Shown here: positions 50,785-60,114 of the stretch, piece by piece
How positions within the stretch are numbered: the stretch's first letter is position 1
Layout: each line of letters begins with the position of its first letter
From: Climacteris rufus
Taxonomy: Eukaryota; Chordata; Aves; Passeriformes; Climacteridae
Assembly: GCA_013398175.1 (NCBI GenBank)
Contig: VZRZ01008718.1
Span: 263,292-327,291, forward strand
Direction of reading: 5' to 3'
Length of the DNA: 64,000 nucleotides
The notes under the pieces: model-generated
What the model saw: only the letters and a program-made list of their open reading frames with translations
Database searches by the model: none
Told to the model about the DNA's origin: nothing
Translations under genes and position numbers: made by a program

Positions 50785-52536
50785 CATCAATAACTCGTAT
50801 AAGACCCTCTCAGTGCATCTGGAGCAAGTTCATACAATCATACAGATAAATGTTACACATTCAGATGGATTGATTGATGAAAGGATGTATATGAATATGT
50901 CATATTCATTTTCCCAGGTGAAAGCAGCAAAGAAGGAGAGGTAGTTCCTAAAATAAATTTACCTATAACACTTCAGTGACAGTTATGAAGAAAAAAGGCA
51001 TTATGGTTCCTTGATTCTGCATTCCCATGCAGTTCAAGTACATTTTTGATCAGCAAAGATGAGAAGCCTGGAAAGGAGAATATAGTATCTGACTGCCTTT
51101 AGAAACTGTCTCCTTACAAAGGCAGAAGCTTTGTAATCAAATAAATCCAAAGTTTCCTATAACTGGAGGAAAATGTATCCAATTTGGCTTCAGGAATGTT
51201 GATACATAGAAGTCATGTTATCTAAATGATCAATTTACTTGACTTTTCACTTCTAATATTAAAAGGAAAGCAGAACATTCATTTAAAAATACTACTTGAG
51301 TTGATTACATTTTCTGACTGTTTATGAACTCCTGATAGTGAAAAAAGCAGCTCTGATACCTCTGGTCCAGATCTCTGTATGTTAATATCGATGCACCACA
51401 TTTATTAACCAAAGTCCCATCTGCAGAAGAACTCCATCCCAGACCAGATGTGGTCTCTAAATGTAACTGTGCTGTTACAATGACTCAAAGGAAAGGTCTA
51501 GGTGGTTCGGGTATCCCATAATTCTTAGAATCATAAAGTTCATTGCAATATTTGAAGCTGTGCTGAATTACATCTGTTGACACTTCACTCTATTTAGAGG
51601 AATAAAGTCTGCAGACAATAGAGTTACAGAACAGGCAACTCCTAAAAAAATATATGCAATTTGAAATTAGTTTTACAGTACTTTATCTTTCTTTCAACAA
51701 AGTCTTCTTGTCTTCCTCCTTCATTAACTTGTTTCTTGTCTTTTTACAGTGTCTTTATTATTAGCTTCCTCCTTTTTATTATTAGCTTTCCTGTGTTCCT
51801 AACACAGTGTGATTTCCACCAGGATCAAGATTTGGCTGAGTCAATTGCTTTAAATATGTGGAGCAAAGTGTGATGGTTTCCCTAGCAATAAGAAATGCTT
51901 TAAACCTCAGAGTGCAAACATTCGCTCACACACAATATGTTTTCCTTCCATTTAGTGACTGGCTCAAACTGTTGCCTCTTGCAGGGAACGAGGAATTTGT
52001 TTCTGCAGTGAATTGTGCAGACAAAATGAAAAACTATGTTTAAAATTCTTCATGCAGTGCATATCAGCAAGTTCAGTTTTATTCAGATCATTTGGGGTTA
52101 GCTCAGAATATTGTCATTCCTCAGAAACAGTCCTCTCAGCTTTCAGCATCATGTGAACAAGCCTGGCTGGGTCACACCTCATGAGCCTCAATCCAAAGCC
52201 AGCTGCATTAATAGAAATTAACAGTGGGTGAATGTGTGATGCTGAGCAACCATGGTAACGGGTGATGTCTGTGCCCTCTCCAGTCCAAAAAAATAGGTTG
52301 CAGATTCCTTTGTCTCCTTAGGGCACATCTCATCAGGAGGTCTGGAAGGCCAGGAGGGACTGCACCATGGCCACCACTGTCTCTGAGGCAGCTCTGGGGT
52401 GAACATACTGCAACACTTCTCTAGAGTTCAGTGGCAAGGAGAGAGTTTAGGAACAGATTGATAATATTTTGAAACATTTCAGGCAGGTATGAGAATTGAA
52501 CCAGAGTCTCTCATTTCTCTTTCTTGTGAGTTACAT
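50785..52536. other. AT-rich non-coding stretch, nothing recognised
   Basis: Short chance frames only. The part from 52120 to 52420 has a somewhat higher GC content, but no repeat or exon could be assigned. Confidence 0.6.
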
Positions 52537-52750
52537 CTTCCTTCCTTCCTTCCTTCCTTCCTTCCTTCCTTCCTTCCTTCCTTCCTTCCTTCCTTCCTTC
52601 CTTCCTTCCATTCTTCCTTTCTTCCTTTCTTCCTTNNNNNNNCCTTCCTTCCTTCTTTCCTTCCTTCCTTCCTTCCTTCCTTCCTTCCTTCCTTCCTTCC
52701 TTCCTTCCTTCCCTTTCCCCTCTCCCTCCTTCCCTCCTCTCTCCTCCCCC
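52537..52750. repeat. CTTC microsatellite with assembly gap
   Basis: About 200 bp of CTTC units decaying into C/T-rich sequence on the right, interrupted by 7 Ns. It produces serine/leucine/proline/phenylalanine and lysine/glutamate/arginine/glycine repeat frames on both strands that are not genes. The true length is unknown. Confidence 0.97.
52636..52642. other. Assembly gap (7 Ns)
   Basis: A run of N within the CTTC tract, reflecting unresolved repeat length. Confidence 0.98.
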
Positions 52751-53142
52751 TTTTTGGATTCTTCATTTTTGTTCTTGAAGTGATTGGTTACTTATATCTT
52801 GTAGATTATACAGCATTATCAATCTTAAACAAAGCTGGAAGTATCTGCCAGATAAGATTTACACATTTACAAGGATTTAAGCCATGCATCTCTCTTAGGT
52901 ACATTCTCTTAGCAGCTAATGAGAGCCTCTAACTGGCATTTAGTCTTGCTGACTTCTGCATTCAGAATCTGTCTAACTGTTCTTTGCTTGGAGAGCTACA
53001 GTGCTGTAGTCTGCCTTGTGATAATGTCTCTTTTATGTTCAAAGAAGGTGAATCTTCAGCCTGTTTTATTGAAGGTTTCTAGGCTCTGTATAGAATCATG
53101 GCATACAGTACAACTTTTTGAGCCATTTAATGTCTATGTGTG

Positions 53143-53500
53143 CATAGAATCACAGAATGGTTTCAGTTGGAAGGACCTTAAAGATCATCTTGTCAATGGC
53201 AAGGACACCTTCCAGTAGACTAGGTTGCTCAAATCCTCATCCAACCTGGCCTTGAACACTTCCAAGGATGGAGCATCTATGACTTCTCTGGGTAACCTGT
53301 TCCTGTGTCTCACCACTTTCACAGTAGAGAATTTCCTCCTAACATCTAATATAAATGTACTCTCAGTTTGAAGCCATTTCTCCTTCAGTCACTACATGCC
53401 CTTGTGAAAAGTCCCTCTCCATTTCTCTTACTAGCTCCGTTTAACTACTGGAAGGCTGATATAAGGTCTTTCTAGAGTCCTCCCATCTCCAGGCTGAACA
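53143..53500 (-). mobile_element. CR1 LINE 3' fragment (antisense member of an inverted pair)
   Basis: The plus strand opens with the antisense CR1 3' end, CATAGAATCACAGAATGG, then TTGGAAGGACCTTAAAGATC. It continues with CAACCTGGCCTTGAACACTT, GTAACCTGTTCCTGTGTCTC and CCTCCCATCTCCAGGCTGAA. So the element runs on the minus strand with its 3' end at 53143 and a 5' truncation at about 53500. There it meets a sense-oriented CR1. No open frame survives. Confidence 0.93.
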
Positions 53501-54093
53501 ACAGCAGCTGAACATGAGCCAATGGCATCCTGGCCTGTATAGCAATAGTGTGGCCAGCAGGACCAGAGCAGTGATTGTCCCCCTGTACTCAGCACTGGTG
53601 ATGCCACACCTCTAGTGCTGTGTTCAGTTCTGGGCCCTTCAGTTCAGGAAGGATGTTCAGGTGGTGCTGGAGTGTGTCCAGAAAAGCACAATGAAGCTGC
53701 TGAAGGGGCTGGAGCACAAGCCTTATGAGAACTGAGAGAGTTGGAGTTGTTTAGCCTGGAGGAAAGAAGACTCAGGGGGGACCGAATCACTCTCTACATT
53801 CAGCTGAAAGAAGGTTGTAGACAGGTGGAGGTTAGTCTCTTCTTCCAGGCAACTAGCTATATGATAAGGGAAAAAGGTTTCAAGCTGCCCCAGGGAAACT
53901 TCAGGTCAGATATTAGAAAAAAATTCTTCACTAAAACAGTTTTCATTGGAACAGGCTGTCCAGGAAGGTAATTAAGTCCCCATCCCTGGAGGCGTTTAGG
54001 GACATGGTTTATTGGTGGACTTGGCAGTCCAAAGGTTGGACCCGATGATCTTACACATCTTTTCCAAATGCAGTGATTCTGTGATTCTATGAA
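53501..54093 (+). mobile_element. CR1 LINE 3' fragment (sense member of an inverted pair)
   Basis: Begins with ORF2 C-terminal sequence: GCAGCTGAACATGAGCC, then a small deletion, then a frame with ASRTRAVIVPLYSALV. A readable remnant follows (53741-53971) containing LFSLEERRLRGDRITLY and SDIRKKFFTK. The 3' UTR follows (CCATCCCTGGAGGCGTTTAG, then GGTTGGACCCGATGATCTTA) and ends GTGATTCTGTGATTCTATGAA at 54093. Stops and frameshifts make it inactive. It is joined 5'-to-5' with the antisense fragment on its left. Confidence 0.93.
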
Positions 54094-56928
54094 ATATTCT
54101 TGCTTTCTGCTCCAAGTCAGGCTCAGCTATCAGCTGATTCAAATAACTTCTCACAGTGTCTAGGTCAAGGAACTTTGGCTGCCTATTTGAACAGGTAAAC
54201 ATCTAAAGCTTCTAGGATATGTCTACAGTTAGGCTCATGGTTCTCATTTCTTCATGTAAAATAATTAAATTAATAAATATTACCAAAAGTAATAAAATCT
54301 TTTGTCTCTGGCACCAGAGATTCTACAAGCTTATCTCACTTTATTGGTGTAGTGTCTTAGAAGCACCTTTTGATTTGCACATTTTATTAGAATTTTTGCA
54401 ATGAGTTTTAAGAAGCTGTTGGGGTCACTGATCTAATGAGTGCATATATCTGTGTCTTTATTTTTTCAAGTCGTATAACATAAGTAATTTTCTCAGTGGC
54501 AAGATTATTATCATTTCTGGCATAAACATGACATGTAAGCTATTTTAACATGTGGGGTCTTTGCAAGATCAGTAACCAGAACCTAGGGTCACAAGAAAAT
54601 TCTCCAGTTGTTTTATGTTAAACTTTCAGAATATTCTATACCAGAGACTGGTAGATTTGAGGGCCATTAATACTCTTTATTTCTGTAAACTGTATTATCA
54701 GTATGAACACTAAAACAAAATTCTGGAAGTTCTCTTAGATTTCTAAAAGTACAAAGAGATAGATGGGTCACATGACCCAGGGTTTGGACCACCTGGTGAA
54801 AAGACAGCCAGTTGTACACTGTCTACTTTGATTTTTCTTTGTCTGTGATGATCCTGGACATCTATGAAACGTGATATTTAAATTAAAGAAACACAAAACT
54901 TTCATAATTTTTTGAAGTGTTGGAATCAGACAGAAGCTCTAGGAATAACTCACCATACCTACTGATCAGAAAATGAGCCTGAGAGTCAGGGAATATATTA
55001 TTCATGGACTCTACTCAGAAAAAAAGGTATACTGTGGATTATGTTATCTACCCCAAATGTTAAATAGCATGCATATTTTTTAATAACAGAAATTTATGAT
55101 TTGACTGTAAATCAAAGCTTACTTATGTCTCTATCATAAGAATTACTCTAAATAATTCAGTTAGACCCTAAGGTAAAAATCAGAAGCAAAAACATTTACA
55201 AGTAGTGACATGAAGACTCAGGAGTCATGAAATCCATTAAACCTTTTTTCCTCCTCTGTGAAAAGTACCATTATTGTACTGTTCTGATGATGTGGTATAT
55301 ATATCTCAGTCCATTGCATTAATTCATATCTAGTTATATGGTCCTGCCTAATCAATCTATAAATAGCCATCTGACAGCTCCTGTAATCATATCATGTCTT
55401 GTTACTGATAACTATACAGGCTGTCTCTCAAATGCAATGTCATTAGTTGCTCTCAGTACTACTGGTGGTTTGTTCCAAAAATGAGTTAAAGTCTTTTATT
55501 CTTATTGTACTAATAACATTTTCTAGACCTTTTCATAACTGTGTATTCACTCTCCAAGATATTGGAGTATGAAAAATACAGGTAGCGAGTAGGACTCATT
55601 AGCATACCCATGCTGAACTGGTCACGGCAGGCTGAGGTCTGTCTAGTTCTGCCTTCTACATGGCTTCCCATTCAGCCTTTTACCCATGTATGTACCTGAT
55701 TCTGAAAAAATATATGGAGAATTTGTACCTGAACAACTAACTGAGGGTAAATAATTTCACAGGGCTTCCATATTTTTAATTGCTACAAGTAGAATCTAAC
55801 TGTTTTAGCTTAACTTAAAATAATTTAAGGTAATAATTTTGGATATAAATATCTTGAATACTTTCAACATGCCACATTTGCTTGAATTTCATGAGATCTG
55901 AAATTTTAGACAGTGTTTGATATTCTTCTCAGCCATCATGATCGTTAAGTAAATATTGGGAATAACTGGCTATGTCTGTAGTTTTCTGCTTAAAATTCCT
56001 GAATTTAGAAGTAAGTCTTCCTGAAAATAATCCAGACACAACGAACCCAAGAAGGGGTCAGCACATTAATTTCATTTTTTAATGAAAATTCATTAAAATT
56101 TAAACAAGTACTCACAGATAGAATCTCTCTGTAAACATGCAAAACTTCTATAATTATAAACGCTTCATAAATTTGTGATTTTGCAGCAGCAAAATGGATG
56201 CTAAAGAGGTAGGAACCTAAGAATGTGTATGATGGGAAAAGACTACTAGGACACAAAAAATAGATGGTAGAGCTAATGCTGTGTGTTGCCGTTTTGTGTG
56301 AGTGCAGGTGCACAGCACACTTAAGAGAGGAGAAAAGTGCATTTCCTTCAAAGGGATAAACTGAGTCTTTGTTCATTCCTGGGGTAAAAAAGGTATGATA
56401 CCATTACTTTATTGTTGTGTAAATAATTTTGATAATGCACATACCGTAGTAACTTGTAAATATTGCAAGAAGCTACCGAAGCATTTTATCTACCTGTGTC
56501 TGTAGATAAATCTGTCTTTGAAGGGTTCGTTATTTCTATAAAGTGAATGATTCAGTGACCCTGGAACAAGAATGTATATGTGATGAGGTTGTGCTAATAA
56601 AATATTAGTTATGCTATCAGGAAACCACAGCTTGAAGGCTCTTGGAGAAAAGCAGAGGATTATAACAGAGACTTCCTGAAAGTTCTAGTATAGGATAATT
56701 GCAGAGCCTGGAAAGTGGAGGGAAGGAACAATACCAGAAGTGCCAGGTCTATTAACACAGATCACAAATGATCATTTCATGCTCATTAGTAAAATGGAGT
56801 CTTGAGAGCCGAGTGGAACTTGTTACAGAGATAAAAGGTAACAAGGAACAAGTATTACACATGTGAAGCTTACATTACAAAATAAATTTGAATGCACCTA
56901 AGTGTGAGCCAATGAGGAAAGAGCAGAC
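54094..56928. other. AT-rich non-coding stretch, nothing recognised
   Basis: The longest frame, 123 codons at 56005-56376 on the minus strand, has no motif. No repeat was recognised. Confidence 0.65.
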
Positions 56929-56934
56929 AGGCAG

Positions 56935-57408
56935 TGCCGCGGGTAGAAAGCACGAGTAGCTCACGTACAGCGGTTTAGTTTATGCAGGGAAATAAAGAAA
57001 ACGAGAAAGGGTTCTTTCCGCTTATCGCAGTAGGTTTTATTCCTGCAATATGCTGCGGAGAAGACAAGGCTAAATGGCGACTGGGGCATGTTATAAAACC
57101 AGGGCGAGGGGAAGGCAGTCGGGAGAGCCAATCACTGCGGAGGACCACAATGATTGACAGGGGCACCGGCCAGTGAGCCAGCCGTCAGTAGCCGGCATGG
57201 GAACCAATGAGCTGTTCCCCTGGGCGGGGACAGCCCCTGCCGCCCTGGGCAGGGACGGCCCCTGCCAGCTGGGCTGTGCCATCCCAGCGGCCGCGCGGGG
57301 GCGGGGAAAGGACCAACACCACGTGGGGGGGGGAAGGAACTGGCACCCCCCGGCCCCGGCCTGGCGGGAACGGACCGGTCGCAAGCTCCAGTAAGCGAGC
57401 TAAATCCT
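56935..57408 (-). mobile_element. Solo LTR, family A copy 4, with unusual right end
   Basis: The left end TGCCGCGGGTAGAAAGCACG matches the 24711 copy almost exactly. The AATAAA signal (TTTATT, 57036-57041) and the GGCAGTCGGGAGAGCCAATC block are conserved. On the right, the match to other copies holds to GTCGCAAGC (about 57386). Instead of the normal terminal sequence there are then 22 bp identical to part of the family B LTR at 58302-58323. The flanks AGGCAG (56929-56934) and AGGCAC (57409-57414) match at 5 of 6 bases, which would put the end at 57408, without the usual CA. A G run (57326-57334) lies in U3. Confidence 0.85.
57387..57408. repeat. 22-bp patch identical to 58302-58323
   Basis: The sequence begins TCCAGTAAGCGAGC and ends AAATCCT in both places, 915 bp apart and in the same orientation. 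Here it forms the right end of a family A LTR. At 58302 it lies inside the U5 part of a family B LTR. Confidence 0.9.
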
Positions 57409-57671
57409 AGGCACAGTGTTAGTGAATGTATCAAAGTACCCCAGGCAGACCCAGAGTGAGAAGGAAGCATCAGTTTCAATGTTTTTCTCACAAAAGAACT
57501 TGAGGTATTATCCCATGCTGATTCTTCTCCACAAAGACTGGTACTCACATTTTAGGACCCAAAGCGCAGAAAGAGGGTGAAGATAACATCAGAAAGATGC
57601 AAATACTACAGAAATTGTGTGTATCTGTTTTAATGCCGTCATTTTGAGGAATGGACTGTAGTAGTTGTATG

Positions 57672-57925
57672 ATTGCAGAACAGTTTAGTTAGGAAAAGGA
57701 TACTTGAATGTTGTTTAGTCCGATTGCCTTAGTCAGACCATTACCGTGCAGGTGATATTATTTAGGACCTCTAGTTTTAAGTTTCTCTAGGGGTGAGGAA
57801 TTCATTGTCTCTCTGGTCAACCTGTTACAATGTCCTACCAACAAGGTGAAACATTTTCTACTAACTTAGAATTGTCATATTGGAAATGGCACAGATTGCC
57901 CATCCTGTTATCACTGTACACATTA
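57672..57925 (-). mobile_element. Old CR1 LINE 3' fragment
   Basis: The plus strand carries decayed antisense CR1 words in order: GAACAGTTTAGTTAGGAAAAGG, split here as GAACAGTTTAG and TTAGGAAAAGG; then GAATGTTGTTTAGTCCGATT; then CTCTAGGGGTGAGGAATTC; then CTCTCTGGTCAACCTGTTAC. It is divergent and 5'-truncated. The right end is approximate. Confidence 0.75.
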
Positions 57926-58264
57926 CCTACATCACCTTGTGATGGGTGGCTGTTGTTCTGTGCAATTAGGGTGGAAGCTGAGAAGAAACTTCACCTCATC
58001 TAAATCAATGATTAAGGTGCAATTATGCTTCAGAAATCTGAATGCATTGCCTTCAATTTCTGGAAACACTGTTTTATTAATGCTCCAGGGCAAAGCAACT
58101 TCTCATCAGTGCAGGCCCAGGAGTCTATCTAAACAACACAAATGAACCCAGGAGTGATGAATAGCTTATCTTTCATCCATAGCTATAATATTTTGTCATC
58201 AACACCTGACTGAATTTTCCATTATACATTAATAATGGGTAGAACTAAAAAGGTTCAGATTTCC

Positions 58265-58724
58265 TGACGCTTTACCCCGAGCTCTCGAGGCTGTGACAGC
58301 ATCCAGTAAGCGAGCTAAATCCTGCTGGTGTGAGTTGCAAAAGTTTTGCAACTCTCCCAAAGCACAGAGTTCTTGCTACAGCAGATGACCTGTTTCTGCT
58401 GGCTCCTCTGGAAATGAGAAGTACCCCAGGTGAAATGTTTTGGCATCAGTGAGAATAAAAAGCTCAGAGGACTCTTCTGAGGAATCACAGCTGTTTATTG
58501 TAAATCCTATGTGGCATTCTGAGGGTCCAGGTGAGCGAGGGAGGAGACACCCTGATAGCTGTGGAATTCCGAGAGAAAGAGGAAGTGGAAGCTCTGCAAG
58601 GGCCTTTTAAAGGGAGGTGGGACTAGGGGACACCCAATAGGAAGATGCCTGGTTCAAAGTGACCAGTGGAGAGTAGGAGAAAAGAGACCTTTCCAGGACA
58701 TGACCATATAGAGTCTTCCAGGGC
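58265..58724 (-). mobile_element. Solo LTR, family B copy 2, left arm (interrupted)
   Basis: The left end is TGACGC, preceded by ATTTCC (58259-58264). This flank is repeated exactly at 59901-59906, after the right arm. On the minus strand it has AATAAA (TTTATT at 58494-58499) and CTTTAAAA (58605-58612), as in the copy at 1970. It aligns with that copy as far as the CCATATA region near 58705, where a second LTR has been inserted at 58725. Its last five bases, AGGGC (58720-58724), are the target duplicated by that insertion. A GC-poor 22-bp section at 58302-58323 differs from the 1970 copy and matches 57387-57408. Confidence 0.93.
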
Positions 58725-59712
58725 TGTCTAGGTTTTGAAAGACAGGTGTCTGCTAAGAGAGGTTGAACCCTCCCTTAGGACAGAGAACGTGATTTTCCCC
58801 TCCCTCCGAATTATTTAATTTTGAAATCAAGGGCTCTCAGGCAAAGATACGGGAAAAGGAATTACAGTTCTTTACTAGTATTTATAAACAAGTAATAACA
58901 ATAATAACAACCAAAAATAGAACCAGGAACTAATAGCAAATAACTTTCCCGTGCGGTGTAATCACGGTAGAAAAACAAACAGCAGGTGGCGCTGTTGAGC
59001 TCCCGGTCGGGCAGGGCGGTTGCGATGACTCCCGAGCGGCTGCAGGTGGCGCTGTGGCGCAGGGTCAGGTCAGCCTCAGGCAGCTGGCAATGGCGGACAG
59101 GCTGGAGAGCAGCCAGGCAGCTCAGAGCGGCAAAAACAGGGCAGCAGGGCAGGAGCCGGTCCTCTTCCTCTTTTTTTTTTTTTCCGGCTAGCTGCTAGGT
59201 GGCAAGGACTTCTGCAGTTACAACTGACACTGCGGTCCCAAGCGGCAGAGGGGGCAGGCGGCAGAGGCAACCGGACTCTCCAGCAAAACGCCGCAGTCTC
59301 GTGTGGCAAGGGTGGGGGGGGAACAGGCGGCAGAGGGGAGCAGGCAGCAAAGGCAGCCGGACTCTCCCGGTAACTGCTGCGAGAAAACGCAGCCCGGGGA
59401 AACGTGCTCTTTCCCAGTGGCAAAAAGGTTGAATCAAAGCTCACCCAACCAGGAGAAAGAAAGCAGGGCACAGTTGGATTTTCCTCTGGTCGCAGCCAAA
59501 AGCAAGAGAGCAGACTCTCCTCTCCCCTTGTCCGAGGAGAGTGAGTGCCTCCCTCAACAGCCGGCTCGGCTCTTCCCTTACCTGCCTCCGCCCAAGCCCA
59601 CCCTTTGTCTCCCACAAAAGAGTTAATAGCCCCCATATCACCCAGTCATTTGTTGCTTAGTAACAGTGATGGAAGGAAAAAAAAATTCCAAGGCATCCCC
59701 GAACCTCCGACA
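58725..59712 (-). mobile_element. LTR family F nested inside family B LTR
   Basis: A 988-bp LTR with TGTCTAGG on the left and CTCCGACA on the right. It is flanked by perfect 5-bp duplications, AGGGC, at 58720-58724 and 59713-59717. Its left 200 bp (GAAAGACAGGTGTCTGCTAA; then CTCCCTCCGAATTATTTAATT) I recognise as a widespread passerine ERV LTR end. Orientation (minus) is inferred from that and from a TTTACT/AGTAAA signal at 58871. Inside are GC-rich repeats: a 14-mer GCAGGTGGCGCTGT at 58982 and 59042, exactly 60 bp apart, and two similar units around the word CCGGACTCTCC at 59269 and 59357. A T13 run lies at 59171. The 5-bp TSD fits class III. The 186-codon open frame on its minus strand has no viral domain. 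Confidence 0.92.
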
Positions 59713-59900
59713 AGGGCAAAACTATATATGGAACCTGAGGTTGGGGATACAGGTGACACAAGGGAAATATGGGGTTTCACCACAGCTCAGGCAGAGAGTT
59801 CAGATATTGGAGGGAGAAGGTTCAAAGGGCATTGCTCTGGGGCTCTTCCCACCCATCCTGAAGCTCAACAGCAGAAGTTCCTTCTAAGTATGCTGCTACA
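59713..59900 (-). mobile_element. Solo LTR, family B copy 2, right arm
   Basis: The continuation of the family B LTR after the nested element. It includes CTATATATGGAACCTGAGG, ACACAAGGGAAATATGGG, CAGCTCAGGCAGAGAGTTC and the end ATGCTGCTACA, all matching 2380-2558. The flank ATTTCC at 59901-59906 duplicates 58259-58264. So the outer element has a perfect 6-bp TSD across an interruption of nearly 1 kb. The two arms sum to about 650 bp, close to the 589 bp of copy 1. Confidence 0.93.
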
Positions 59901-59982
59901 ATTTCCTGTGTCACTTCCAACCCGATTCAGCAAATTTTTTGAATCAACAATATTTTAATTGGATATCTCCTTGAGAACAGTT

Positions 59983-60114
59983 TGTGGGGTTTTGTTGTTG
60001 TTGTTGTTGTTTTTGGTTTTTTTGTTTGTTTGGTTTTTTTTGTTTGTTTTTGTTGTTTTGTTTTATTTTGTTTGTTTGTTTGTCTGGGGTTTTCTTCTTG
60101 TTTTTTTTTTTTAT
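59983..60114. repeat. GTT/TTTG low-complexity tract
   Basis: Mixed GTT, TTTG and poly-T runs, read on the other strand as an AAC/AAAC A-rich tract. It creates phenylalanine/cysteine/valine and lysine/glutamine/threonine frames that are not genes. It begins about 75 bp beyond the TSD of the family B LTR. Confidence 0.9.

Noticed and set aside
52479..52932. Open frames of 95-147 codons on both strands
   Set aside because: They are produced by the CTTC repeat, read through Ns, and are pure low-complexity translation.
59076..59636. 186-codon minus-strand open frame
   Set aside because: It lies wholly inside the nested family F LTR, is proline/serine/arginine-rich from GC content, and has overlapping open frames on the other strand.
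58265..59900. Paired LTRs of one provirus (B left arm and B right arm as separate LTRs)
   Set aside because: The arms are non-overlapping halves of one LTR, not two copies. The sequence between them has its own ends and TSD and is not an internal retroviral region.
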